Shown here one piece after another: positions 34,927 to 46,963 of a DNA stretch of 48,638 nucleotides. Both the position numbers and the translations under genes were made by a program. How positions within the stretch are numbered: position 1 is the first letter of the stretch; each line of letters begins with the position of its first letter. The notes beneath the pieces were generated by a model. That model saw nothing but the letters and a program-made list of their open reading frames with translations. It was not told where the DNA came from and did not search any database. Origin of the DNA: Plantago elongata (taxonomy: Eukaryota > Streptophyta > Magnoliopsida > Lamiales > Plantaginaceae); assembly GCA_036897095.1 (NCBI GenBank), contig JAYMSP010000521.1, positions 1 through 48,638 of the forward strand. Direction: 5' to 3'.

Positions 34927-34961
34927 CATGGCAGGAAGCTCAACTTGAGCTTCCTGCCATG
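34927..34961. repeat. 35-bp perfect palindrome
   Basis: catggcaggaagctcaa is followed by one base and then its exact reverse complement. It lies inside the 1.2-kb element at the left edge of its GC-richer centre and could form a 17-bp hairpin in single-stranded DNA or RNA. Confidence 0.95.
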
Positions 34962-35162
34962 ACCGGAGTGGAGCTTCTTCCGGTGAAGCTCCAGATTAGA
35001 GGTCTCAACAAGGAGCTCGAGCTTCTGGAGGTTTCTGTTGGGAGCTCATTCATGGATTATGTGTTTGATAGTTGGAAGAAAAAGAAGTGGAAGGAGAAAG
35101 AAAGAGTTGAGTTGTTTCTTCCAAGATTAATTCTTCAATTGATGTTTTCATTGATGATGTAA
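34959..35162 (+). other. possible captured coding fragment inside the transposon
   Basis: A 67-codon open frame starts within the palindrome and has a more coding-like composition than its surroundings (VELLPVKLQIRGLNKELELL, later DYVFDSWKKKKWKEKERVEL). I do not recognise it. Transposons with long inverted repeats can carry host gene pieces, so this may be one, but there is no evidence that it is translated. Confidence 0.3.
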
Positions 35163-35611
35163 TAGATTGTTGTGAATTGAATTAAAAAAAAAAAGAAGAA
35201 AGTGAATGGTAGAAGAAGATGAATTAAGGTTCTTATTGATGCATTTGGGGAAGAAGGTGAATTGAGGAAGAAGATAAATTGGAAAATTATTATTATTCTT
35301 TTTTTCTTATAAATCAAAGTTATATTGAAAATTACAACATTTTTTTTTCAAATTTTTGTAATTTTATTTACATTTTAAAATCAATTTTTAAAAAATTTAT
35401 ACACAAATACAGTCGGGATTAAACAAGAAGCCGACACATGTCCTCGAATACGGTCAAAATACGGTCATTGGCGCCAAAATTAGGTCTCCGGGAGACACGT
35501 CATCAATTTGATCGAGAAATAGATCGAAGTATTCAAATTAATTGATATTCTGTATTGAAATTGGACAATACTATTTTAGCGTGTAAATATTGACAATGTC
35601 TCATTGTAGTG

Positions 35612-37225
35612 TGAAATAAAAAATTTTAAAAATATATCTTTATACGGCAATCTATATTATAACCAATCATTATTGTCATAAATCAAATAACTGTATCACT
35701 AATATAGTTATTTTTACATAAATGGATTAGCAATGTAATGAAACACGTATGAAGTTTGTCCTACAAAGTAATACAATTGTCAATGTCCCTCCATTTTTCA
35801 AATTAAATTTGAATGTCACTATCTAATTAAAACCTAAAGAGTATTAAGTTACGAATAATTAATTAAGATGTACAATTGGCTACTACTATATACTACGTAG
35901 CAAGGGTTGTCAACTTAAATACGAAATTGCTTATGTGACTTTTGTATTATTAGTTCTAATAAACGTTGACACACTTATAAGTTGTAACTGGCCCAGAAAA
36001 GGTAAACTGTCACATTCAGAAGTAAAACTAGAAGGGAGAATAAAGGAGCAAATTTCCATACTTTGAAAAATCTAGTGATGGTTTGATTTAGTATCGGAAT
36101 TCATTCGTAATTAATATGGGTTCAGTTTGTATTTAGAATAAATTATATATTTATTTATTTATTTAAATTTATTACAACTCAATTCTTATCAAATTTAATT
36201 ACAATTCAATTCTCACTTAATTTTTAATCTACAATACACTTGACAAATATAATTTTATATCAAACATTAATTTTAACAAATCAACTATAATTTAGTCACT
36301 ATTCATCAATTTTCTAATATTCAAACAAATTCAACTATAATTTTATACCAAACAGTCACTTAGAATTTTATCACTCAAAACACGTAAATAAAATAACCTC
36401 ACATATATAAATTTCGTTCAGAGGCGAAGACAAAATCTATTATTTAAAAGTGTGAATTATGCAATAAATTATGTATGGTATACTTTCATATACTCAAGTC
36501 GGGTTGTGATCTATATAAAATGTAATTACTTAGTAACTTAATAAACATTCAACGTAGATTTCTTCAATAATATATAAAAATCTATTATTAATCAAAAAAA
36601 ATAAGTTGTGTTTTTCATATTACAAAAAAATCTATATCGCTAACTAGATATGTTTTGATTAATAACATGAATAAATTTATTAATAATATAGTTAAATAAG
36701 TTATTTAGAAATAATCTCTTGATAGACTTTGTAACACACATACACATACAATTGTCTAAAAATTAATATAACATATAATAAGATGGAGTAATTTTTTATT
36801 GAATAAAAAATATTAAGTGCGGATTTAAAATTTTAAATAGACTACATATATATAATCACAAAAAATCGAAAAGCTCGTGGATACGACCGCACTTATCCAC
36901 CCTCTCTCCCTTCGCCACTGATTTCGCCTCATCAAATTTTAAAATTTAGATACGTCACTAACTTATTTTATGTGAACAAATAAAAGCCAGAATGTAAACA
37001 AAATGTCTTGCTAAATCGCCCACGATACGGAGTATTATTAACATTAGAAATAGAGTGGATTTTTTGAGGAACCACACTTAGATAGAGACATAACAACATA
37101 AGTTTATAATATTATAAACTAACCAAACAACATTAAGTTGTCACCCAACCAAGATCCAACAACATGGATATACAAAATGGATCCATATATATAACGATAT
37201 AACCCAGTTTTACGTCATTAATACA
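35612..37225. other. intergenic DNA, nothing recognised
   Basis: AT-rich. A patch near 36170-36370 (aattcaactataattttata, accaaacagtcactta) resembles the end of a non-autonomous DNA transposon, but a matching opposite end was not found. Confidence 0.5.
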
Positions 37226-38569
37226 TCACAAATCAAAAACCTTTAGCTCAAGCTTTCTCTCTCTAGAATTCTCTTTCACAACCAAGGGACAACAACGTAG
37301 AGAAGAAACAACCGATAAAATTTGTTTTCTGATCAAGAAATTGACGGTTACATACATACATTGTAATATCATGCAACAAACACGATCGAAAACGAAGGTA
37401 ATCTCTGATTTCAAACATTGTTCATTGTTTTTTTCATGTTTCGAACGGTAAAATAGCTCAAATACATATAGATCTGAAAATTCAAGTTTGAAAAATTGTA
37501 GATCTAGATCCATACATCTATATTTTCGTGTTTTGATGGTAACTCATTGTTGTTTATGCATTTACGGGGTCTAATCTTTCTTGCATATGGATCATATAGT
37601 GTTTTTATTCAAAATTTGACCTCACATATCAACTCTGATATGAAAAAAAATGTTTTTATGTTCATTCATGTATATGTTATGTTCTCAAGAATATTACATT
37701 TGTTCTCGAGAGTAATACATATATTTTCATTCAAAACCTGACGATCGTTTTATACTCTGTTTTTCTACACATTATTTTGCATTATGTTTTCTACTGTATT
37801 TTTTTATATTCTAATGCATATGTACTATCATCTCACATATATATCCGATCTTCTCAATAATATCTAAAATTTGAAGTTAATGTCCATTAAGTTTGTTGGT
37901 GTTTATGCATTCACATGGTGTAATTATGTTTCAATAAGAAGTTAACAGTGTTCTAAATCAAATTAAATCGAAAAAAAAGGTATACATCGTTTCTATATTC
38001 TTTCCTATATTTATTGTATGTTCTCAACAATATTACTTATGTTCTCTGAAATATGTGATATGTTTTCATTCAAAACCTTATAATTATTTTGTGCTATGTT
38101 TTCGACAATAGTATACATAGTCTTAGTAGTTTAATGTAATTTCTATGTTGTTACGTATTTGTACTATCTTCTCACCAGTATGGCATATGATCTCAACAAT
38201 ATCTACTATGTTTGCTATGAAATAATTGCTCATTGATGATGTTTTTGCATACACAAGGTTACAAAATCCTTCAACTTAAAGAGGAGAATGATGGATGAGG
38301 AGTTATTCAAGTAACAAATTTAGAACTATCCTTAATGTTTTGAGTAAGTTACACGGCAAAGAAATTGTTGGAAAGATAAAGGAAAGGGAGGCAAGAGCAT
38401 TGACGAAGAAGAGAAATGTATATTTAGTCATCAAATCTAATAGATGAATAAAAGAGATGATGACATGAAGTCGATAGTGTTTTCTTTTTGCAGATGTATG
38501 AATAGTAGTACAACATATAATTGAATTACACATGTTCCATCTTGAATAAATTTTGTTTTTTTACGCGAT
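37226..38569 (+). other. gene-like or transposon-internal segment of unknown nature with ttctcaa repeats
   Basis: A CT-rich leader-like stretch (37240-37275) precedes an ATG at 37371 that opens a nine-codon frame (MQQTRSKTK) ending at a consensus-like donor, aag|gtaatc. Downstream, 37590-38230 is a loose array of atgttctcaa.aatatta phrases. A lysine-rich stretch KIKEREARALTKKRNVYL can be read near 38370-38430, and there is a good acceptor, gttttctttttgcag, at 38478-38492. No continuous protein can be assembled. It may be a decayed gene or a transposon interior. Confidence 0.3.
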
Positions 38570-39395
38570 TTTATTTGTGAGTGATCTATGATATCAAACC
38601 AAACACTATAATTTCAACTAAAACCATTATGATCTCAGACTAAAACACTATGATATCAACTCAAACGACTATGATATCAAACCAAACACTATGATCTTAA
38701 CTAAAAACACACTATGATCTCAACTAAAAATACACTATATTATCAGACTAAAACAGAATATGATCTAAACTAAAAATAATATGATGTCAACAAAAAACAC
38801 TAAGATCTTAGACTGAAGAATTATGTTATCAACTCAAAAAAAATGATATCAACTAAAATCACACTATGATCTCAACTAAAAACACACTATGTTATAAACT
38901 AAAATAGACTTTGATATCAATTCAAACGACTATGATATTAAACTAAAAACAAACTATGATATCAACTCAAATGACTTCGATATCAAATCAAAAATTATGA
39001 TCTCAACTAAAAATACACTATGTTATCAGACTAAAACAGACTATGATCTCAACTAAAAATAGATGTCAACACAAAATACAATGATCTTAATAAAGAATTA
39101 TGCTATCAACTTAAAAAACTATAATATCACTAAAATCACACTATAATCTCAACTAAAAACACACTATGTTATCAACTAAAACAAACTATGATCTCAATTA
39201 AAAGCGCTATGATATCAAATAAAACACGATAATCTCAGACTAAAAAATTATAATATCAGCTCAAAAATCTATAATATCAAACAAAACACTATGATCTCAA
39301 CTAATACGGTATAATGTCAACAAAAAAAAAGCTATAATTTCAGACGAAATCCGTATAATCTCAACTCAAAAGCTATGATATCAAACCGTAAGAGT
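38570..39395. repeat. diverged minisatellite built on ctatgatatcaactaaaac
   Basis: About 40 imperfect units of 17-22 bp: tatgat(a/c)tcaactaaaaca and variants such as tgatctcagactaaaacac. GATATC and GATCTC versions alternate. The unit resembles the atgttctcaacaata phrases at 37590-38230, which suggests one repeat family on both sides of 38280-38530. Confidence 0.85.
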
Positions 39396-40897
39396 ATTTG
39401 TGTGAGAATCCGTGAAAAAAATGATATTGACCCGGATCCGTGATAGAATCTAAAAGATATTTGTTTACTGGTAAATTATAAATTAATTATATTTTTAGTT
39501 AAATTAATTAAATACCGTTTGTTATAAGAATTTGTTAAAAATATGGATGACAAAATAATTAATTGTCTGCCTACCTAATGATCATAAAACCTGTAATCAC
39601 GTCACGTATGTATTATGTATACCTTTAAGTATTGTTTTATGCATGTTCGATCACTAATTAATCAATCTGAATCGATAAATATATTGATGGATGATGCATA
39701 GCATATATATATATATACACTATTGCCTATTTGCCTGCAGTTTTGTTGACAATCAAGATTAAACCAGTCACCACAGACCAATTTTCATATGTTCAAAGTA
39801 TATAACCTTTTCTAACTAAAAAGTCGTGATATTTTCTGATCAACAAAAATATATTAACCATCTAAAAAATGTTTACAGAATTGGTAAGAGTATGCTCATA
39901 TGAAAAATCATAATTTATATCCGATCATACCTATCTCTATTTGACAACGAAATGCAGCTTAGTTGGTATGATGCTTCACCTCTAATCAATAATCAATGGG
40001 TCGGGGGTTCAAGTCACACTTTAACCGATTTAAAAATATCTATCCCTATTTTCTCATTTATGAGATTATAGATTTGTTCTATTTTACTGTAAAATTTTAA
40101 ACTCAATTGAAATTTAATACAAATTTTAACTTAGAAGAGTATGTTCTTTTTCAATTGTAATTTCTTTTCAGAATAGTGACTAAGTAAAATGAGGCTTAAC
40201 TAAATTGATTGGAACTGAATCGATCTTAAGTTGAAGAAAACATAACCTTATAAGCATAAGCATAGCTGAACGGAATGTAAAGAGTTTTCAATTGAAGATA
40301 ACATCGACTAAGAACATATATAACTTTTACCATAATTATTATCTCTTTATAAAGTTATTTTAAATGTAAACAAATCAGTTAGAGAAGGTCCGGCCAGGCC
40401 CATGCAGGTTGTTCAGCAAGAATGGGACCTCACTTTTTCTAGGGCCCTGCCCAGTCCACGACCTACTAAGGTTTAAAGTTCAATTTTAGAAACAACTTTG
40501 CATATGTTCATTACCAGCCTGGCAATTGGGAGTAAGCAAATTCTTGTGAACCAGATGAAGTTTACAATGCAGTTTGGTGATATTAAGATTTGGTTTTCTC
40601 AATGTTTACAATGCAGTTGATTTTCTATTAGGTCAGATGAAAATGCAATCTAATTGGGAAACATATACAGTTTTTTAGCAGATACATCCATCTATGGTAA
40701 GCCTAGTACATACACAGATAATATCACAACAATTATTATTAGCATGGTGATCAATTGGTCAATTTCACTTTGATCACCAGCAAATCCAATTATACAACAA
40801 AATAAAAAAGGAGTGGAACTTTGTTCGACCCCTATAATCTATCAACAACACTAATTGCAACAAAACTTTCCATACAACTACAACAACTTGAACAAGA
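39396..40897. other. intergenic DNA downstream of the 248-aa gene
   Basis: Holds the SINE-like piece at 39953-40020 and a TA microsatellite near 39704-39718. The last part probably includes the 3' UTR of the minus-strand gene ending at 40898. Confidence 0.5.
39953..40020 (+). mobile_element. tRNA-derived SINE-like head, plus strand
   Basis: gcagcttagttggtatgatg matches a plant SINE A box, and cgggggttcaagtcacac, about 35 bp later, matches a B box. There is no complete cloverleaf. A T-rich body follows to perhaps 40130. The wording differs from the 4360 and 14771 copies, so it is probably another SINE family. Confidence 0.55.
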
Positions 40898-41864
40898 CTA
40901 TGAAACCCGAGTAGGCCGATTCCTGTCCAGCAATCCTTCCATGATAACTCTTTTCTTGTATTCGTCGGAATCAGTCACTTTGCTAACCAGTACCGAGTCA
41001 CGATTCACTCGTTTATAGCGAGGGGCGAAGAAGAGACACATCGTGGTACACGTCAGTATGGCGAAAGGCTTCCCAACAAAAACCAAAGCAAACAAACACA
41101 CCACAAACATGAACATGCACCAATTTCTGATTGAACCAATGCATACAAATCTTCTTCCAGTTGTCGTTTCCGTTGCTGATTCTAATTGCTGCTTGTTGAA
41201 TTCACTGGAATCGAGATAAAGATGGCGTTCGGATCCTAGAAAATTGGACGAAATCGAACTTCTTGAGGATGCTGTGTTGCTCGAATTCCTCGAATTTGAA
41301 CTGGTGAACACTTGTTCGGTATCCGAGAATTTATTGTAGGATGAAGCCTTCTTCATTTTGTGTTTGGGTGATACAACCATGTCCATTCTCGCTTGACATA
41401 AGGAACCTGCTTTCCTAGACTTGTTTGTCCTAAACTTTTTCCCCTGTTTCCAATATAAAAAGAGCAGTTCATAAAGCAATCAACGGTTAATTCCGATGAC
41501 TTTGATGTACAAAATTATTCCAAGTCAGGCTTGATAAATTCTTATGATCCAGTTTCCATATGCCGTAAAAAATAAACATTCCAATCAAAACAACTACAAA
41601 AGAGGCGGTTGAAAACGCAGAGCGATCAAGACAGTAAAAGTGTCAGATGAACGGATCAATTACCAGAAACGAGTTCACGAAAACGGCCTTGAGGCCACTT
41701 GACAGGCTCTGGCCAGACTTGATCCTATTCTTGTTGTCATTCTCCCGTACACATTTATGTTGATCATGTCTCACGGCGACAGTTTTTCCTTCATAATCGA
41801 TGGTTGTCGGCTTTAGACATACGAAAAGCTTCATTCTATCCCGCCTGTTTGCAACTGAATCCAT
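40898..41864 (-). CDS. uncharacterised plant membrane protein, 248 aa
   Basis: Two exons on the minus strand, 41864-41664 (67 codons) and 41443-40898, joined in phase 0 (GTAATT donor, aacag acceptor). The N-terminal part is basic and opens MDSVANRRDRMKLFVCLKP. Residues 68-86 (GKKFRTNKSRKAGSLCQAR) are strongly basic. Residues 107-133 are serine- and asparagine-rich. Two hydrophobic stretches at about 174-190 and 194-207, separated by GKP, look like a membrane hairpin. The tail after APRYKR is charged. I do not recognise the family and assign no function. Consistent splice borders, an initiator at the upstream exon and a composition unlike the surroundings support a real gene. Exon 1 could extend or begin differently. 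Confidence 0.75.
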
Positions 41865-43175
41865 CAGGAATGTCTTGTCATAAGTCGAACTAAATCCATT
41901 CTACTGATGTTAGTGACTTGGGATAAACAAAAACTGAATGATCAATGACTGAGGGAGAAGTTGGAAAAAATTGAGTAAATATTCTACTGATGCGCGTAGA
42001 TACAGATGCCGGTTCCGAAAAACACAATGCAAGGAAATTGTTTTCTAGTTAGTGTTTTCAAAGATTCATATAGAGAGTGAGTAAGGCCGGCAATTTGGGA
42101 CATTTTTAAAGGATACAATGGTCGGCACTAACTATGTAACCATATTTTTAAGTGTCGCGTGATCAATTTAATTGCAATTGCAAATTTGCAATGGCCAATC
42201 GCAAATTAATAGAGTATTTAGCTTTTGGTTAAAATTAAGAAAAGCTTTATTAAAATCACCTAAATTTTACTAACATAATTAATTGAGGAAACAACCGGGC
42301 CTTTTATCCTTCAGTTTGCTTCTCAATAGAAATATACGAGCAATGCAATTCGAATTGTTGTCGATGAGGAAAGTTTTAGTTCTATATCAAATTCTTCTCA
42401 TACGATATATCATCTTCTATCTGTGTACCGCCAATTTTCAGTGGATTATTGGTTACTTTGTAGTTATTGTGGATAGATTTAAAAAAAAAAACGTTATACC
42501 TGTGTGCATTAACTTTCGTCACTGAACAATTCATAATCTTAATATGTGTGTCTAAATATAATCTCAACCAAGCACCCCCTGTGACTTTTATTAGCAGACT
42601 AGTTAGAAGCTCAAGGACCTATGAATGTAATAGTCAAGTAACTTGGTTTCGTTATCTGAAACATGTAAGATAAAATTTGGTGTCCGGGTTCTCATGGAAG
42701 ATGCAAGTGCTAATTGAGCAATGGCATGAATGATCTCGAATTTATTTTGGTCCTTCGACCATTAGAGCATTCCCGAGAGTTGAGACAGTTGAGGGTTCGC
42801 TATAGTTCAGCCTCAAGGTCTAGCGTAGCGGACCTGATCTCTAAAACTATTTCCTCCATTCATAGTGGGGATTGGGACTTGTCACATTAAGTCTAATCTT
42901 AAGTATATGTGTATCTTGATGGAAGAAAAAGGTACAATATGCATTGACGGAAGATGAAATCGGTTCAATCATTCAAATGCAATAGCTCAGCTTGTCACAC
43001 AAATTTGGTCAATATTCAATTGTTCTTGGAACTTCAAGGTGAAAATATTCATAACTCAGATACCACAGAAGATAAGATTTAATAGGACATCCCAGCCAAA
43101 TTGAAAAACCATGATAAATGCTGTTTATGATTGATTCTACACTCAAGATAGAGCTTTGGCAGAGACTGAAATAAG
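41865..43175. other. intergenic DNA between the 248-aa gene and PDCD5
   Basis: A ctatatgaa on the minus strand near 42065-42073 may be the TATA element of the 248-aa gene. No further gene is supported. Confidence 0.5.
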
Positions 43176-45479
43176 CTAGTCGTCATCAAGAACACTCGTA
43201 CGCCTCTTAATCTGATGAGTTTCACAATAATTCGCCAGTTAGATTATGTATTGAAATGATCTACCGTGAAAATAAGAATAATACAACATGAGAACTAATG
43301 GTTGATACTTACTGTTACTTTCGTTTCTTTGGTTGTTTGGGTGTTGATCTGTTCAAGCAATGATATAAGCCTTTCCTCCGATACCTACATCAAAGGCATA
43401 ATCAATGGTTGTCAAGCTCAATCACTGACCTGAGCTTTTTCTAAAAAAATGTAGAGTCCTAAACAAGGGAGCAGCATAAATTACGCTTACCTTTTCAACA
43501 ATCTGGCCTGTTTGGGCCGCTCTTATAACGACATCTTCAACACCTCTAGCCTTTTCAGGTTTGACTAGCGCAATTCGAGAAACTGCACGCTCAACCTCAT
43601 CAGTGTCAAGATAATTAGAGCATATGAGGGGTTACAAAGCCAAATTATTGAGTTATGGTCCATTTCCAACCTTGAGATATCGTTTAGTCCCTAATAGACT
43701 TTCATTAGTTATGCCTTCGTCAATATATGAGCTTTTATCCTGTTTACTAAATTATGGGGGGCAAATTACATAGACTTCCTCGAATTTGTGTTCCATTTCC
43801 AGAGACTAGGAATGTAAGCAAGAAATATGTAATTTTGTATCACTGAGGTGGTATTTGTGAACACAATAGCAAAACATTAAGTGGTGAGACAGAGATTCTA
43901 AGGCTCCACAAAAATAAGTAAAATGGCTGAATACTGGTAAGCTACGAGCCTATAGTAATATTTATAGAAATTATTGCTCAGCTTACGTCTGGCCCGTGCT
44001 TCCGATGTCAAAAGCTGAGCAAGCATCATAGTTCTTTGTTCCTCTGCGGCCTCCCTGAATTGGTTTTGCAGGTCAGATGATGATGAGCTCTATAGAGTAG
44101 ATTTTACATAATATTGCAAACAAGAAACAGGATGTACCTTTTAGCCTCCTCCTGTGCTTTCTGCTGCCCGGAATTTGGCTGACTACCCTAAAAACCAACA
44201 ATATTGTAAGTACAAAATGTACAGGAGGCAAACTACTTCCCAGCAATCATGCTCGTAACAAGAAAATATACACTTACTCCTCCACCACGTTGAGCCATTA
44301 ACTCCTGCATTCTTCTTTGCCTGATGGCTTCCAATTCAGGGTCAGCCTTCAATAAAATCAAGTTGCATTACATTTTATGAGATTCTAAGTTTCTTATAGG
44401 ATATATGCAAAGTTAACAAGCTTATAAGATTCTAATTTTCTTTGTTCGGACAGTTGGAGGTCTTGAAACAAAAAATGGAAGGATAAAAACCATAGAGCTT
44501 CATAAACTAAAGTCTACAAACATAAAACTCAACCATACCACCCACCATATCCTAGTACATACCAAAAGGAACAACTGTTTCTGTTTTTGCAGCTTAAACT
44601 TATTAAGGGGATAATACACTATGCAATAGAAAGGTAAACGGTAAATGACAATCTTTCAAAGCAGATCCAGGGTGATGAAGTCAGATGATCCTGCACAATT
44701 CATCAGATCAGTGAGCACGATGAAACGTACGGCTGACCCCTCTATCAACTCTGCTCCATTTTTTCCTACATCTTTATTTGGCAATAAAAAAGGGCGAGAG
44801 ACTTGGTGCAATGGTAAAATTTTAGCCATGAAAACAGTCTCCATGAAGAAAATCACAAGTCTAAGGTTGCCTATAATGTGGTGTACCACCATCCTTCCTC
44901 CCTTATCTCTCACTTAATTATGAAGCACTGCGTTTGCAAGAACTTTAGCTTATTGTTAAGTGATTAAATTAAGTGGAATCTGTAAAAGCGGCTTTTGAGT
45001 GGCTTGTAAGTGATACGTGTGGGTGTTTGCAGACGGAATGAAAATTTGAGATTCTATGAATCACCTATATAGCTTCTTCAATATCACACTCAAGATGTAA
45101 ATAAACAGTAGTTGGTTTTCCAAACAATTTTTTAGCTTATACTGAATCAAATAGGTATAATCAGGTTTAAGAAAAAGTAAAAAGCCTAATTTCTATTTTA
45201 GCACAGAAAGAAGAGTTGAATCGATTGGCACTTTATTCATCATGGAACAATTGAGCTGGTTCACGAACCCTAATGTCTTCACAGAACTGATTCTAGTCCA
45301 GATTAGAATCAACATCAGAATTGAAAAAATCAATCACATAACCGACATACATACGATCTCTATGAAAATAAACCATTGATTTCTTACATATAAATCGCGA
45401 AGATTATGTTCGAGAAGACAATTGAAGCAGTAAGCAACTTAGATCGAGAAATAAAATGACAGGGTGTAAAGGTTACCAT
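43176..45479 (-). CDS. PDCD5: programmed cell death protein 5 (PDCD5/TFAR19) homologue
   Basis: Seven coding exons on the minus strand: 45479-45477 (ATG only), 44346-44278, 44187-44138, 44054-43987, 43582-43491, 43384-43313 and 43211-43176. All have GT-AG borders and matching phases, for 129 aa, the normal size of the family. Diagnostic stretches are ADPELEAIRQRRMQELMAQ at the N-terminus, RIALVKPEKARGVEDVVIRA, GQIVEKVSEERLISLLEQIN and TKVTIKRR, ending in an acidic LDDD. PDCD5 is a small conserved nuclear and cytosolic helical protein. In animals it promotes apoptosis and interacts with TIP60 and the CCT chaperonin, and in plants it has been linked to programmed cell death. The glycine- and glutamine-rich linker (22-38) is the variable part. 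The 5' leader presumably occupies the bases just above 45479, and the 1.13-kb first intron begins directly after the start codon. Confidence 0.96.
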
Positions 45480-45539
45480 CTTTTTCTGAAGCTTCGAATC
45501 CAAGTGCAGTGAAGGGAAGCTGAGGAACTGCAAAAATCT

Positions 45540-46963
45540 TTAAACTGATGACTTAAATGGATTATCTCTATTCACTCGCGTCCGAATAACGCGATCGACG
45601 ATCCTGATACTCAATTTTCCAGAATTATTGTTTTATTTCCCCAGCTGTGTAAGTTGCAACTTGCAACCATCCGATACTATGTCATAGGGCCCCACCTGGT
45701 CCAACGAACCAAATCGAACGCTTAATTAGTGTGGGTTCGGTTTGATTTAAGAGCACCCCGTGTGGTTTGGCTCACAACTTAGTTTGTTAAATTGTGAGTT
45801 ATGACTATAATTCATTCATTTGCGACTTCTTAATCATACACCATCTTTATATATATTTTTGTTTTATTTATAACTTAAATACATATGTTTAATTAAATAT
45901 AATTAGTTATTGAAATTATTATACTTAATTTTTATTCGTTATTCAACGTTATATAATTAATTAAAATTTTAATAGTAATATAAAATATATTAATTACAAT
46001 ATTAAAAAATAATAATTATAATACACCAAGAATAAAAATAGATTAATTATCGTATTAAAATATACTACTAATTATATTATATGTTTATTTTTTATTAATT
46101 AAAATAAAAGTTTAATGTGGGAGTGAACACATGTCAATTTGTTGGTTTGGTTTGTTATTTTGTTTGTGAAGAAAGTCACAAACAAAACATGATTTGTGGT
46201 TTTATTAGATGTCACGAATCATTTTTTGTTCATCATTAATAGCTCTTTTGAACCATTTTGTATGTTATTTGCTCTTATGAACCAAAAAGTGGTTCATGGA
46301 TGGGGCTGCACTAACTGTACTTTTTTAATTAAGTGTTTTCGAATTGAACGTTAGACACTTTTACTTTTTCTCGAGTGTTCATATACTAATACATGAACCG
46401 AATAACTCTAAACGAATGAATATACATTGACGTCAAAAATTCAGTTCAAGATTTTAGGGATGATACCAATACACATAATTTCCTTTTACTCATGTGGGCA
46501 TATCAGTTAGTTTCTAGGAGGTCACAGACTCACGTGTCTTGATATTGTTCCATATTAAATAGACTCAAGTTTAAATTTATTATCAAATATATTCTGAAAA
46601 AAAAATGTTTACCTGATTTGTTTTGGAACCATCTTGAGAATCTTAAAGTTAACTCAGTCTTACACAATTTTATGACAGTTAAGAGAGTTACTCTATGATA
46701 AATATTTGTACAATTTATATAAAGAACTATTATAATACAGACTTACTCGATGATGTGTATTTATACAATTGAATGTTATAATTGTAATATATTGTATATA
46801 AAAAAGATTAATGCGATGTTCTTTTTAACTGAAAACTACTTCAATTCAATTTTACTTAGTTATAGTTTATGTTATACTCCAATTCAATTCATGTTTATCC
46901 TATTCAGTTTATGTAGATTTTAGTTGAATATAAATAGACTAACTATCACGTTTACATCACCAC
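45540..46963. other. intergenic DNA upstream of PDCD5
   Basis: The PDCD5 promoter should lie near 45550-45750 on the minus strand, and no TATA box was recognised. Beyond that the sequence is AT-rich with no supportable gene. Confidence 0.5.

Larger units (their letters stand above)
34394..35611. mobile_element. 1.2-kb DNA transposon with long terminal inverted repeats
   Basis: The left arm begins cactataatgggacactggc; the reverse complement of the right arm begins cactacaatgagacattgtc. The arms continue in parallel through tttacacgcta, tacagaa(c/t)atcaa, gatc.atttctcga.caaat, ggagac.(a/c)aattttgg/agc and gacac(a)tgtc. The left arm (to about 34680) has an insertion of some 50 bp, and the right arm starts near 35405. 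The centre is AT-rich apart from a more GC-rich patch at 34905-35160. No transposase was found. Long arms suggest a Mutator-like or foldback element. The CACTA start could also be read as CACTA-type, but no 3-bp target duplication was found. Confidence 0.8.
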
